Part shown: one piece after another, positions 47,301-58,319 of the stretch
How the letters are laid out: every line of letters begins with the position of its first letter
Position numbering within the stretch: position 1 is the stretch's first letter
DNA from: Cinclus cinclus
Taxonomy: Eukaryota > Chordata > Aves > Passeriformes > Cinclidae
Assembly (NCBI RefSeq): GCF_963662255.1
Contig: NC_085082.1
Location: 620,001-684,000 of the forward strand
Direction: 5' to 3'
DNA: 64,000 nucleotides
Translations under genes and position numbers: made by a program
The notes under the pieces: generated by a model
The model's input: only the letters and a program-made list of their open reading frames with translations
Database searches by the model: none
Told to the model about the DNA's origin: nothing

Positions 47301-50300
47301 CACCCCAAACCTGCCCGGAACGCTGATGCTGCTGTGCCTGGGGCTGCAGCTGGGGGACAGGGTGCGCCTGGATAGCGGCAAGGTGGGACACCTGTGTTAC
47401 CTGTGTGTCACCTGTGTTACCTGTGTCACACCTGTGTCACACCTGTGTCACCCCAAACCTGCCCGGAACGCTGATGCTGCTGTGCCTGGGGCTGCAGCTG
47501 GGGGACAGGGTGCGCCTGGATAGCGGCAAGGTGGGACACCTGTGTTACCTGTGTGTCACCTGTGTCACACCTGTGTTACCTGTGTCACACCTGTGTTACC
47601 TGTGTCACACCTGTGTCACCCCAAACCTGCCCGGAACGCTGATGCTGCTGTGCCTGGGGCTGCAGCTGGGGGACAGGGTGCGCCTGGATAGCGGCAAGGT
47701 GGGACACCTGTGTTACCTGTGTGTCACCTGTGTCACACCTGTGTCACACCTGTGTCACCCCAAACCTGCCCGGAACGCTGATGCTGCTGTGCCTGGGGCT
47801 GCAGCTGGGGGACAGGGTGCGCCTGGATAGCGGCAAGGTGGGACACCTGTGTTACCTGTGTTACCTGTGTCACACCTGTGTTACCTGTGTCACACCTGTG
47901 TCACCCCAAACCTGCCCGGAACGCTGATGCTGCTGTGCCTGGGGCTGCAGCTGGGGGACAGGGTGCGCCTGGATAGCGGCAAGGTGGGACACCTGTGTTA
48001 CCTGTGTGTCACCTGTGTCACCTGTGTCACACCTGTGTTACCTGTGTCACACCTGTGTCACACCTGTGTCACACCTGTGTTACCTGTGTCACACCTGTGT
48101 CACCCCAAACCTGCCCGGAACGCTGATGCTGCTGTGCCTGGGGCTGCAGCTGGGGGACAGGGTGCGCCTGGATAGCGGCAAGGTGGGACACCTGTGTCAC
48201 CTGTGTCACACCTGTGTTACCTGTGTCACACCTGTGTCACACCTGTGTCACCCCAAACCTGCCCGGAACGCTGATGCTGCTGTGCCTGGGGCTGCAGCTG
48301 GGGGACAGGGTGCGCCTGGATAGCGGCAAGGTGGGACACCTGTGTTACCTGTGTGTCACCTGTGTCACACCTGTGTTACCTGTGTCACACCTGTGTCACC
48401 CCAAACCTGCCCGGAACGCTGATGCTGCTGTGCCTGGGGCTGCAGCTGGGGGACAGGGTGCGCCTGGATAGCGGCAAGGTGGGACACCTGTGTTACCTGT
48501 GTTACCTGTGTCACACCTGTGTTACCTGTGTCACACCTGTGTCACCCCAAACCTGCCCGGAACGCTGATGCTGCTGTGCCTGGGGCTGCAGCTGGGGGAC
48601 AGGGTGCGCCTGGATAGCGGCAAGGTGGGACACCTGTGTTACCTGTGTGTCACCTGTGTCACCTGTGTCACACCTGTGTCACACCTGTGTTACCTGTGTC
48701 ACACCTGTGTTACCTGTGTCACACCTGTGTCACACCTGTGTCACACCTGTGTCACCCCAAACCTGCCCGGAACGCTGATGCTGCTGTGCCTGGGGCTGCA
48801 GCTGGGGGACAGGGTGCGCCTGGATAGCGGCAAGGTGGGACACCTGTGTTACCTGTGTTACCTGTGTCACACCTGTGTTACCTGTGTCACACCTGTGTCA
48901 CACCTGTGTTACCTGTGTCACACCTGTGTCACACCTGTGTCACCCCAAACCTGCCCGGAACTCTGATGCTGCTGTGCCTGGGGCTGCAGCTGGGGGACAG
49001 GGTGCGCCTGGATAGCGGCAAGGTGGGACACCTGTGTTACCTGTGTGTCACCTGTGTCACACCTGTGTCACCTGTGTCACACCTGTGTTACCTGTGTCAC
49101 ACCTGTGTCACCCCAAACCTGCCCGGAACTCTGATGCTGCTGTGCCTGGGGCTGCAGCTGGGGGACAGGGTGCGCCTGGATAGCGGCAAGGTGGGACACC
49201 TGTGTTACCTGTGTGTCACCTGTGTCACACCTGTGTTACCTGTGTCACACCTGTGTTACCTGTGTCACACCTGTGTCACCCCAAACCTGCCCGGAACGCT
49301 GATGCTGCTGTGCCTGGGGCTGCAGCTGGGGGACAGGGTGCGCCTGGATAGCGGCAAGGTGGGACACCTGTGTTACCTGTGTGTCACCTGTGTCACACCT
49401 GTGTTACCTGTGTCACACCTGTGTTACCTGTGTCACACCTGTGTCACCCCAAACCTGCCCGGAACGCTGATGCTGCTGTGCCTGGGGCTGCAGCTGGGGG
49501 ACAGGGTGCGCCTGGATAGCGGCAAGGTGGGACACCTGTGTCACCTGTGTCACACCTGTGTTACCTGTGTCACACCTGTGTTACCTGTGTCACACCTGTG
49601 TCACACCTGTGTCACCCCAAACCTGCCCGGAACGCTGATGCTGCTGTGCCTGGGGCTGCAGCTGGGGGACAGGGTGCGCCTGGATAGCGGCAAGGTGGGA
49701 CACCTGTGTTACCTGTGTGTCACCTGTGTCACACCTCTGTCACCCCAGACCCACCCTGTGTCACCGGTGTCACACGTGTGTTACCTGTGTGTCACCTGTG
49801 TTACCTGTGTCACACCTGTGTCACACCTGTGTTACCTGTGTCACACCTGTGTCACCCCAAACCTGCCCGGAACGCTGATGCTGCTGTGCCTGGGGCTGCA
49901 GCTGGGGGACAGGGTGCGCCTGGATAGCGGCAAGGTGGGACACCTGTGTTACCTGTGTGTCACCTGTGTCACACCTGTGTTACCTGTGTCACACCTGTGT
50001 CACACCTGTGTCACCCCAAACCTGCCCGGAACGCTGATGCTGCTGTGCCTGGGGCTGCAGCTGGGGGACAGGGTGCGCCTGGATAGTGGCAAGGTGGGAC
50101 ACCTGTGTTACCTGTGTGTCACCTGTGTCACACCTGTGTTACCTGTGTCACACCTGTGTCACACCTGTGTTACCTGTGTCACACCTGTGTTACCTGTGTG
50201 TCACCTGTGTCACACCTCTGTCACCCCAGACCCACCCTGTGTCACCGGTGTCATCACCTGTGTTACCTGTGTGTCACCTGTGTCACACCTCTGTCACCCC

Positions 50301-53300
50301 AGACCCACCCTGTGTCACCGGTGTCATCACCTGTGTCACCTGTGTGTCACACCCGTGTCACACCTGTTTCACCTGTGTGTCACCTCTGTTACCTGTGTGT
50401 CATCGCCTCTGTCACCTGTGTCACACCTGTGTCACCCCAGACCCACCCTGTGTCACCTGTGTCATCACCTGTGTTACCTGTGTGTCACCTGTGTCACACC
50501 TGTGTCACACCTGTGTCACACCAAACCCCTCCTGCGTGGGGGACACCGATGTTTCCTGGCACCACGGCCTTTGCTGGGATTGGGGAGGATTTTGGCATTT
50601 GGGATTTTTTGGGGGTTCATGTGGGTATTTCGAGGCCGGGTTTTTTGGGGTTCAGGCGTCACCCAGGTGTGTCCCCCTTGTCCCCAGGTGGGGACACTCA
50701 GGTTCTGCGGCACCACGGCCTTTGCCAGCGGTCAGTGGGCGGGGGTGGAGCTGGACGAGCCCGAGGGGAAGAACGACGGCAGCGTGGGGGGGGTCCGGTA
50801 CTTCATCTGCCCCCCCAAACAGGGTACGGGACCCCCGGGACCCCCGGGACCCTCTGGGGGAGGGGATGGGACCCCCGGGACCCCCGGGACCCTCTGGGGA
50901 GGGGGTGGGACCCCCGGGACCCCCGGGACCCTCTGGGGAGGGGATGGGACCCCCGGGACCCTCTGGGGGAGGGGATGGGACCCCCGAGACCCCCGGTACC
51001 CTCTGGGGAGGGGATGGGACCCCCGGGACCCTCTGGGGCGGGGATGGGACCCCCGGGACCCTCTGGGGGAGGGGATGGGACCCCCGGGACCCCCGGGACC
51101 CCCGGGACCCTCTGGGGAGGGGATGGGACCCCCGGGACCCTCTGGGGGAGGGGATGGGACCCCCGAGACCCCCGGGACCCCCGGGACCCTCTGGGGGAGG
51201 GGATGGGACCCCCGGGACCCCTGGGACCCCCGGGACCCTCTGGGGAGGGGGTGGGACCCCCGGGACCCCCGGGACCCTCTGGGGAGGGGATGGGACCCCC
51301 GGGACCCCCGGGACCCTCTGGGGAGGGGATGGGACCCCCGAGACCCCCGGGACCCTCTGGGGTGGGGATGGGACCCCCGGGACCCCCGGGACCCCCGGGA
51401 CCCTCTGGGGTGGGGATGGGACCCCCGAGACCCCCGGGACCCCCGGGACCCTCTGGGGAGGGGATGGGACCCCCGGGACCCCCGGGACCCCCGGGACCCT
51501 CTGGGGTGGGGATGGGACCCCCGGGACCCCCGGGACCCTCTGGGGTGGGGATGGGACCCCCGGGACCCCCGGGACCCTCTGGGGTGGGGAGGGGGATCCC
51601 CTTGGGGGCTTCTCTGGATATTTTTGGGGGGGGGGGTGTCCTTCTCTGTCCTTGGGTTATACTGGGTTGGACTGGGCCATACTGGTTTGGACTGGGTTGG
51701 GCTGGTTCACATGGGGTTGGACTGGGCCATGATGGGTCAGACCGGGCCATACTGGTTTGGACTGGGCCGTACTGGGTCATACTGGGTTATACTGGGTTAT
51801 GCTGGGTTTGACTGGTTCGTACTGGTCTGGATTGGTCCATACTGGTCCATACTGGTCCATACTGGCCACAGGCATCTTCGCCTCGGTGTCCAAGATCTCC
51901 AAGGCCGAGGAGCAGCCCCCGGCGCCGTCGCCGCCCCCGAGCCCCCCGGGACCCCCGGCCCGAGCCCCCCACAAATCCCGCAAGGACAAGAGAGGTACAG
52001 ACCCCCTCCCCAAAAAACATTCTGGGAGCGCCCCCCGAAATCCAGGGGACACCCCCAAAATTCTGGGGACTCCCCCAAATTCTGGACACGCCCCCCCCCC
52101 CCCCCCCCAAAATCCAGAGGACCCCACCTGACCCCACCCCTAATTCTGGGGTCATCCTGAACACCCCCCACGCCCCCCAAAGCCGCAGTCCCCCAAAATC
52201 CCACAAGGCAAGGGCGTGGCTTGGATGGGTGTGGTCACTCTGGCCCCCCCCCCGCCCCCCCCCCCCCCCGCATCCCGGAAGTTGTATGGGTGAGGCTGTG
52301 ATGGGCGTGGCTGTGATGGGCGTGACAGGGTGTGGTCGCTCTGACCCCGCCCCTTTTTTCCTGGCCTCCCGGAAGCGGGCAGGACGTGGCTGGGATGGGT
52401 GTGGTCACTCTGGCCCCGCCCCCAGCATACCAGAAGTGTCTCGGGGCGTGGCTGGGATGGGTGTGGCTGGGATGGGTGTGGTCACTCTGGCTCCGCCCCC
52501 TTTCCCAGCCTCCCGGAAGCGGGCCGGGGCGTGGCTGGACCGTGAGGGTCGCCGGGTGGCCCCGGGGGACGCGGTGCTGGTGGCCGGACAGCGCCAGGGC
52601 CGGGCCCGGTTCTACGGACGCACCGACTTCGCCCCCGGTGAGACAGAGACCCCCCTGAGACCCCTCCCCCCGGGACCCCCAAGGGCTGGGGACCGCCCCT
52701 GAGACCCCCCCTGGGACCCCCAAAGGCTGGGGCCCCCCCCTGAGACCCCCCCCCTGGGACCCCTCCCCACGGGACCCCCAAAGGCTGGGGACCCCCCCTG
52801 AGACCACCCCTGGGACCCCCATGGGCTGGGGACCCCCCCTGAAACCACCCCTGGGACCCCCATGGGCTGGGGACCCCTCCCCTGAGACCCCCCCGGGACC
52901 CCTCCCCACGGGACCCCCATGGGCTGGGGACCCCCAGAGACACTCCCTGGGACCCCCCCATGGGACCCCATTGTGGTGGGACCCCCCTCCTCCATGACCC
53001 ATGTCTGTGTCCCCCTGATGTCCCCCCGATGTCCCCCTGATGTCCCCTTGGTGTCCCCAATGTTCCCCCCCATATCCCCCCCATATCCCCCCCAATATCC
53101 CCCCTGTGTCCCCAATGTCCCCCGATGTCCCCCATGCCCCCCATGTCCCCCGATGTCCCCCTGATGTCCCCGATGTCCCCTGATGTCCCCCCGTGTCCCC
53201 AATGTCCCCCCGATGTCCCCCCCATGTCCCCCCCGATGTCCCCCCCATGTCCCCAATGTCCCCCCGATGTCCCCCCCATGTCCCCAATGTCCCCCCAATG

Positions 53301-56300
53301 TCCCCCGATGTCCCCAATGTCCCCCCAATGTCCCCCCGATGTCCCCCTGATGTCCCCTTGGTGTCCCCAATGTTCCCCCCCATATCCCCCCCATATCCCC
53401 CCCAATATCCCCCCTGTGTCCCCAATGTCCCCCGATGTCCCCCATGCCCCCCATGTCCCCCGATGTCCCCCTGATGTCCCCGATGTCCCCTGATGTCCCC
53501 CCGTGTCCCCAATGTCCCCCCGATGTTCCCCCAATGTCCCCCCGATGTCCCTCCCATGTCCCCAATGTCCCCCCGATGTCCCCCCCATGTCCCCAATGTC
53601 CCCCCAATGTCCCCCGATGTCCCCAATGTCCCCCCAATGTCCCCCCGATGTCCCTCCCATGTCCCCAATGTCCCCCCGATGTCCCCCCGATGTCCCCCCC
53701 ATGCCCCCAATGTCCCCCCAATGTCCCCCCGATGTCCCCCCGATGTCCCCCCGATGTCCCCAATGTCCCCCCGATGTCCCCCCGATGTCCCTCCCATGTC
53801 CCCAATGTCCCCCCAATGTCCCCCCGATGTCCCCCCCATGCCCCCAATGTCCCCCCGATGTCCCCAATGTCCCCCCAATGTCCCCCCGATGTCCCTCCCA
53901 TGTCCCCAATGTCCCCCCAATGTCCCCCCGATGTCCCCCCGATGTCCACCCGATGTCCCCCCGATGTCCCCAATGTCCCCCCGATGTCCCCCCGATGTCC
54001 CCAGGGTACTGGTTCGGGGTGGAGCTGGACTCTGCGGGGGGCAAACACGACGGCTCCGTTTTTGGGGTGCGTTACTTCACCTGCCCCCCCAAACACGGCG
54101 TCTTCGCACCCCCCTCCCGCGTCCAGAGGTACGGGGGGGGACACGGGGGGGACACGGGGGGGGGACACGGGGGGGACACCGGGGGGGACATGGGGGGACA
54201 CCGGGGGGGACACGGGGGGGACACGGGGGGGGACACGGGGGGACACGGGGGGGACATGGGGGGACGTGGGGAGAACACAGGAAACACCAGGGGACATGGG
54301 GGGGACATGGGCGGGACACGGGGGGGACGTGGGGACACGAGGGGGATGTGAGGACACGGGGGGGACACGGGGACATGGGGGGGACACAGAGGGGACACTG
54401 GGGGGACACTAGGGGGACGTGGGGACATGGGGGCGATATGGGAGGGACACGGGAGGGACATGAGGGGACACAGGGGGGACACTGGGATGAGGGGGACACC
54501 GGAATGGGAGGGACAGGGTGGTTAAGGGAGGTGACAGGGAGGTGACAGAGGGTCACAGGGGTGTGGGGGCGTGGAGGGGGCGCAGGGGACCCTGTGGTGC
54601 CACAGGGGACACAGGGAGGTGACAGGGAGGTCACAGGGGACCCTGTGGTGCCACAGGGGACACAGGGAGGTGACAGGGAGGTCACAGGGGACCCTGTGGT
54701 GCCACAGGGGACACAGGGAGGTGACAGGGAGGTCACAGGGGACCCTGTGTGCCACAGGGGACACAGGGAGGTGACAGGGAGGTCACAGGGGACCCTGTGG
54801 TGCCACAGGGGACACAGGGAGGTGACAGGGAGGTCACAGGGGACCCTGTGGTGACACCCTGTCCCCGTGTCCCCCCCACCAGGATCGGGGGTCCCAAGGA
54901 GGAGACCGGGGATGGCACCTCCGAAAAGAAGGCCCAGCCGGTCACAGGTGAGGGGCGGGGCAGGGCGGTGATTGACAGGTGGGTGGGACAGTGAGTGACA
55001 GGTGGGTGGGGCAGGGTGGGGCAGTGATTGACAGGTGGGTGGGACAGGGTGGGACAGTGAGTGACAGGTGGGTGGGGCAGGGTTGGTGCTGCTGATTGGC
55101 TGCTGAAGGTCATGTCCCCCTGTCCCCCCTGTCTCTCTGTCCCCCTGTTCCTCTGTCCCCCTGTCCCCCTGTCCCTCTGTCCCCCCTGTCCCTCTGTCCC
55201 CTCTGTCCCCCTGTCCCTCTGTCCCCCCTGTCCCTCTGTCCCCTCTGTCCCCCTGTCCCCCTGTCCCCCCTGTCTCTCTGTCCCCTGTTCCTCTGTCCCC
55301 CTGTCCCCCTGTCCCTCTGTCCCCCCTGTCCCCCTGTCCCTCTGTCCCCCCTGTCCCTCTGTCCCCCTGTCCCTCTGTCCCCTCTGTCCCCTCTGTCCCT
55401 CTGTCCCCGCAGTGTCACAGCCCAAGCGCAATTTCCCGGCTGTGCGGACCCCCAAGGACATCACATCCGAGAGCTCCTTCTCCAGGTGGGGACATGGGGA
55501 CACAGGGACACGGGGACAGAGGGACAGAGGGACACAGGGACAGAGGGACACAGGGACACGGGGACAGAGGGACAGAGGGACACAGGGACAGAGGGACACA
55601 GGGACACAGGGACACAGGGACGGGGGCACAGAGGGACTGAGGGGACACTGCCACACCTTGGGCTGGCGCTGTCCCCGTGCTGTCCCCCAGGGGTTGTCCT
55701 TGTGCTTGGGGGGTGTCCCTGTCCCCATGGGCTGTCCCCAGTGCTGTGTCCCTGTCCCCTGGCCATGTCCCTGTCCCCAAGGGGGTGTCCCCATGTCCCC
55801 TGTCCCCAAGGGGGTGTCCCTGTCCCATGGGGGTGTCCCTGTCCCAAAGGGGGTGTCCCCATGTCCCCTGCCCCCAAGGGGGTGTCCCTGTTCCCAGGGG
55901 GATGTCCCTGTCCCTGTCCCTGTCCCATGGGGGTGTCCCTGTCCCATGGGGGTGTCCCTGTCCCCAAGGGGGTGTCCCTGTCCCCATGGGGGTGTCCCTG
56001 TCCCATGGGGGTGTCCCTGTCCCCAAGGGGGTGTCCCTGTCCCATGGGGGTGTCCCTGTCCCATGGGGGTGTCCCTGTCCCATGGGGGTGTCCCTGTCCC
56101 GAGGCCATGTCCCTGTCCCCATGGGCTGTCCCCAGGGGATGTCCTCATGTCCCTGTCCCCTGTCCCCACATTGTCCCTGTCCCCAGGGGGTGTCCCAAAG
56201 GGGGTGTCCCTGTCCCATGGGGATGTCTCCATGTCCCTGTCCCCACATTGTCCCTGTCCCCAGGAGGTGTCCCATGGAGGTGTCCCTGTCCCCATGGAGG

Positions 56301-56627
56301 TGTCTCTGTCCCCAGGGGGATGTCCCTGTCCCCTGTCCCTGTCCCATGGGGGTGTCCCTGTTCCCAGGGGGATGTCCCTGTCCCCTGTCCCTGTCCCCTG
56401 TCCCCACACTGTCCCTGTCCCCAAGGGGTGTCCCATGGGGGTGTCCCTGTCCCAAAAGGGGTGTCCCTGTCCCCAGGGGATGTCCCATGGAGGTGTCCCC
56501 ATGTCCCCATGTCCCCTGTCCCCAGGGGATGTCCCCATGTCCCCATGTCCCCCTGTCCCCAGGGGATGTCCCCATGTCCCCATGTCCCCCTGTCCCCAGG
56601 TTACTCTTCTGCTGCTGGTTCCCGTGA
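44395..56627 (+). CDS. CLIP3: CAP-Gly domain-containing linker protein 3 (CLIPR-59), ankyrin part missing at gap
   Basis: Adaptor with N-terminal ankyrin repeats and two CAP-Gly domains that links endosome/TGN membranes, tubulin and AKT signalling. Exons: 44395-44527 ([12 protein letters not shown]...[12 protein letters not shown]), then after gap 2: 46249-46485, 50688-50823, 51872-51994, 52509-52637, 54005-54128, 54883-54947, 55413-55485, 56600-56627; phases agree. Visible: [20 protein letters not shown] (end of ankyrin region), [12 protein letters not shown], first CAP-Gly [20 protein letters not shown] with GKNDG, second CAP-Gly [20 protein letters not shown], then [20 protein letters not shown] and CWFP. 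The paired Cys near the end match the palmitoylation site of CLIPR-59. The frame stops at TGA 56625, while MLRAEMQS, the mammalian C-terminus, survives one frame over: a 1-nt deletion or error. The ankyrin exons between 44528 and 46248 are absent, presumably lost in the gap. Human CLIP3 has 547 aa. Confidence 0.93.
44802..45001. other. Assembly gap 2 (200 N) inside CLIP3
   Basis: Exactly 200 N, so probably a gap of unknown size. It sits between CLIP3 exon 1 and the exon at 46249, where the ankyrin-repeat exons (about 180 residues in the human protein) should be. Confidence 0.99.
45140..46035 (+). repeat. CLIP3 intron: TTCCCGATGGATTTTGT array
   Basis: The first part has gattcctgacggattttggg units. 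From about 45425 there are roughly 35 units of 15-21 bp, ttcccgatggattttgttgt/ttta. The array is purine/T-rich, unlike most neighbours. Bases 46036-46248 are unique to the acceptor. Confidence 0.9.
46400..50690 (+). repeat. CLIP3: CLIP3 array of 21 copies of an exon 3' end plus donor and CACCTGTGT intron repeat
   Basis: The real exon ends aacctgcccggaacgctgat ... ctggatagcggcaag followed by gtgggacacctgtgt. This roughly 75-bp exon end with its donor is repeated 20 more times (copies start near 46757, 46947, 47137, 47307, 47452, 47624, 47762, 47906, 48106, 48254, 48402, 48550, 48758, 48946, 49115, 49282, 49449, 49617, 49857, 50017). The copies are separated by 60-200 bp of cacctgtgtcac/ttacctgtg repeats. 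They are nearly identical: two have aactctgat for aacgctgat and the last has gatagtggc. None has an acceptor in front of it. Bases 50190-50530 carry more degenerate acctgtgtgtcacctgtgtc repeats. Confidence 0.92.
50824..51605 (+). repeat. CLIP3 intron: GGGACCCCCGGGACCCTCTGGGGAGGGGAT array
   Basis: Units of about 32-48 bp (gggacccccgggaccctctg then gggaggggat) start directly at the donor and run to about 51600. They are rich in cccggg palindromes and open in all six frames. Confidence 0.9.
51650..51870 (+). repeat. CLIP3 intron: TACTGGTTTGGACTGGG decamer repeats
   Basis: Degenerate 10-bp units (actgggttgg, actgggccat, actggtccat) lead up to the acceptor at 51871. The last units before the acceptor are identical (atactggtcc). 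Confidence 0.8.
52205..52508 (+). repeat. CLIP3: CLIP3: degenerate copies of an exon 5' end with its acceptor region
   Basis: Three upstream copies (about 52215-52320, 52330-52397, 52398-52467) of the block ending in the exon at 52509. Shared words are gtgtggtcactctggccccg, cctcccggaagcgggc and ggcgtggctgggatgggtg. The second copy keeps cctcccggaagcgggcagga but has lost the AG; the third has cccagcataccagaagtg with an AG. Bases 51995-52204 before this are unique C-rich sequence. Confidence 0.75.
52638..52980 (+). repeat. CLIP3 intron: CCCCCTGAGACCCCCCTGGGACCCC repeats
   Basis: Units of about 45-60 bp (gaccccccctgagacccccc; gggacccccatgggctgggg) repeat about seven times after the donor. Confidence 0.85.
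52985..54004 (+). repeat. CLIP3 intron: GATGTCCCCCCGATGTCCCC decamer array
   Basis: About 1 kb of gatgtcccccc and caatgtccccc units, strongly C-rich. A large internal repeat (about 53010-53190 and 53335-53510) shares ttggtgtccccaatgttccc. The acceptor of the second CAP-Gly exon (gatgtccccag) is created by the final unit. Confidence 0.9.
54129..54545 (+). repeat. CLIP3 intron: GGGGGGGACACGGGG array
   Basis: G-rich units acacggggggggacacgggg/gggggacatgggg, approximately the reverse complement of the preceding intron's array. Strong quadruplex potential on the coding strand. Confidence 0.88.
54590..54860 (+). repeat. CLIP3 intron: 60-bp array (five copies)
   Basis: Five near-identical 60-bp units: ggaccctgtggtgccacagg then ggacacagggaggtgacagg and gaggtcacag. 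One copy lacks the g of gtggtgcc. Bases 54948-55085 further on hold gtgattgacaggtgggtggg repeats. Confidence 0.92.
55086..55412 (+). repeat. CLIP3 intron: TGTCCCCCTGTCCCTC array
   Basis: Pyrimidine-only gtccccctgtccctctgtcc repeats run up to the acceptor tgtccccgcag. It is a perfect polypyrimidine tract of about 300 bp. Confidence 0.9.
55486..56599 (+). repeat. CLIP3 last intron: GGACAGAGGGACACAG and GTGTCCCTGTCCCATGGGG arrays
   Basis: Bases 55490-55635 are purine-rich ggacacggggacagagggac repeats. Bases 55690-56595 are gtgtccctgtcccatggggg and gtgtccctgtccccaagggg units of about 20 bp, with higher-order blocks. The terminal acceptor is tgtccccag at 56599. Confidence 0.9.
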
Positions 56628-57357
56628 TGCTCCGGGCCGAGATGCAGTCCTAACCCCCTCCCCCACCCCTCCCCTCCCCCACCCCGCCGCCCCCTCCCCC
56701 ACCCAGTGCCTTGGTGCCCCTCCCCCACCCGGGGAGACGTGATGTGACCCCCCCCCGTTGTCCCCTCCCCCTTGTCCCGGGCTGTTCATTCTGGAACCTT
56801 CTGCACTGGGGGGGTTGGGGGGTTGGGGGGGGGGGGGGGTTTGGGAGTGGCCCCTCCCCGAAATTTGGGGCCAAATCTGCTGATAACAGCGATGGGGGAG
56901 GGGTCAGACCCCCCCCAAAAAATCCCCCAAAAAACCCCAAATTTGGGGCTGAACCTGCCGAAAACAGCGATGGGGATAAACGACCGCAGGCCCCCCCCCC
57001 CCCCTCCCCCCTACCCCCCCTTCCCAAATTTTGGGGTGTTCACTCTGGAACCTATTAATTAAATAATTAATTAACTAAGGGGCTTGAGGCCCCGCCCCTT
57101 CCCGGAATATTTTGGGAGATCCCAAATCCCAATTTTTCCCCCTCTGGAACCCAGCGGTAATTTTTGGGAATTCCTGGAGTATTTTTTTGGGGGGGGGGGA
57201 ATCCCAAATCCCAATTTTTGGGGCTGTTCGCTCCGGAATTTATTGATTTTTTTTTTTTTTTTTTTTTTTGGTAGGGGGGAGGTGGAGATCAATGCCACGC
57301 CCACTCCCAAAAATATTTTTGGGGAATCTCCTCCACCCCACCCAACCCCAATTTTTT

Positions 57358-57389
<32 letters not shown>

Positions 57390-57720
57390 GGAGTTGTTCC
57401 CTCTGGACCCAATGAATTCATGAATTTTGGGAATCGATGCCACGCCCCCTTCCCGAAATATTTTGGGGATCCCAAATCCCGGCTTTTTTCCCTCCTGACC
57501 CCTCCCCAAAAATTAAATGGGGGAGGGGTGGCTCCCGGCCGCCCCTCCCCCTCCACCACCCCCCCCCCCCGCAGTAGCAATAACGTCCCCTCCCCCCTCG
57601 CGCTCGTGTCAGTGGCTTTAATGTCCCCAGATGTCCCCAAATGTCCCCAAAAAGTGTCCCCTGCCCCTCCCCCGCTGCCGCATGGGCCCCCCCGGAGCCG
57701 CTTCTGCCACCAATAAAATC
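56628..57720 (+). other. CLIP3: CLIP3 3'UTR
   Basis: About 1.1 kb after the stop contains simple poly-G/poly-C/poly-T tracts and unique pieces (ctggaaccttctgcactggg; attaattaaataattaatta). There is a degenerate repeat with ttcccggaatattttgggag and tgttcgctccggaatttatt motifs (57090-57490). It ends at the AATAAA signal at 57712. No second gene is recognised on either strand. Confidence 0.6.
57712..57717 (+). terminator. CLIP3: CLIP3 poly(A) signal AATAAA
   Basis: AATAAA in gccaccaataaaatcctttg, a unique sequence context with a following T/G-rich element. It is the first well-placed canonical signal after the CLIP3 stop. Confidence 0.75.
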
Positions 57721-57734
57721 CTTTGTACCGCCCG

Positions 57735-58315
57735 CGACCCCCCAAATTGGGGAGGGGACCCTAAAAATGGGGTGGGTGGGTGGGTGGGGGGAGGGATCCC
57801 AAAATTGAGGAGGGGATCCCAAAATCAGGGATGGATCCCAAAATCAGGGAGGGGGCCCTAAAAAATGGGGTGGGTGGGGGGATGGATCCCAAAATTGAGG
57901 AGGGTACCCCAAAAAAAGGGGAGGGATCCCAAAAATTGATGAGGGGACCCTAAAAATGGGGAGGGATCCCAAAATTGGGGAGGGGACCCTAAAAAAAACG
58001 GGAGGGATCCCAAAATTGGGGAGGGGACCCCAAAACTGGGTAGGGAACCTCACAAATGGGGTGGGGAATCCCAAAAAATAGGAGGTGACCCCTGAACCAG
58101 GAAAGAGACCCCAAAATGGGGAAAGAAGCCCCCAAAACTGGGGAGGGGAACATGGAGGGACCCCAAAAGTGGGGAAGGACATGGTGGGGGGGGGGGGGAA
58201 GGACCTCAAAACTGGGGAGGGGTCCCCAAATCTGGGGGGGAATGGGGAGGGGGAGGGGACTGCGAGGGTCCTGTGGGGGGAACCCCTCGAGTGGGGGAAG
58301 GGACCCCAAAAATTC
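57735..58315 (+). repeat. Intergenic GGGGAGGGATCCCAAAATT repeats
   Basis: Degenerate units of about 25-35 bp (ggggagggatcccaaaattg; aggggaccctaaaaatgggg) fill the interval between CLIP3 and the CAPNS1 promoter. Confidence 0.8.
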
Positions 58316-58319
58316 CCCC

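Noticed and set aside
46486..50530. CRISPR-like array (repeat plus variable spacers)
   Set aside because: The repeated part is vertebrate exon sequence and the intervening DNA is itself simple repeat of variable length; eukaryotic context.
50800..51600. Collagen-like Gly-Pro-Pro frame
   Set aside because: The GGGACCCCCGGGACC intronic array of CLIP3 encodes G-P-P by chance; it is spliced out by phase-consistent sites at 50824 and 51871.
48846..52160. 1104-codon open frame through the CLIP3 array and CAP-Gly exon
   Set aside because: It reads through introns; the exons have good GT/AG sites and match CLIP3. Openness comes from repeat units, not coding selection.
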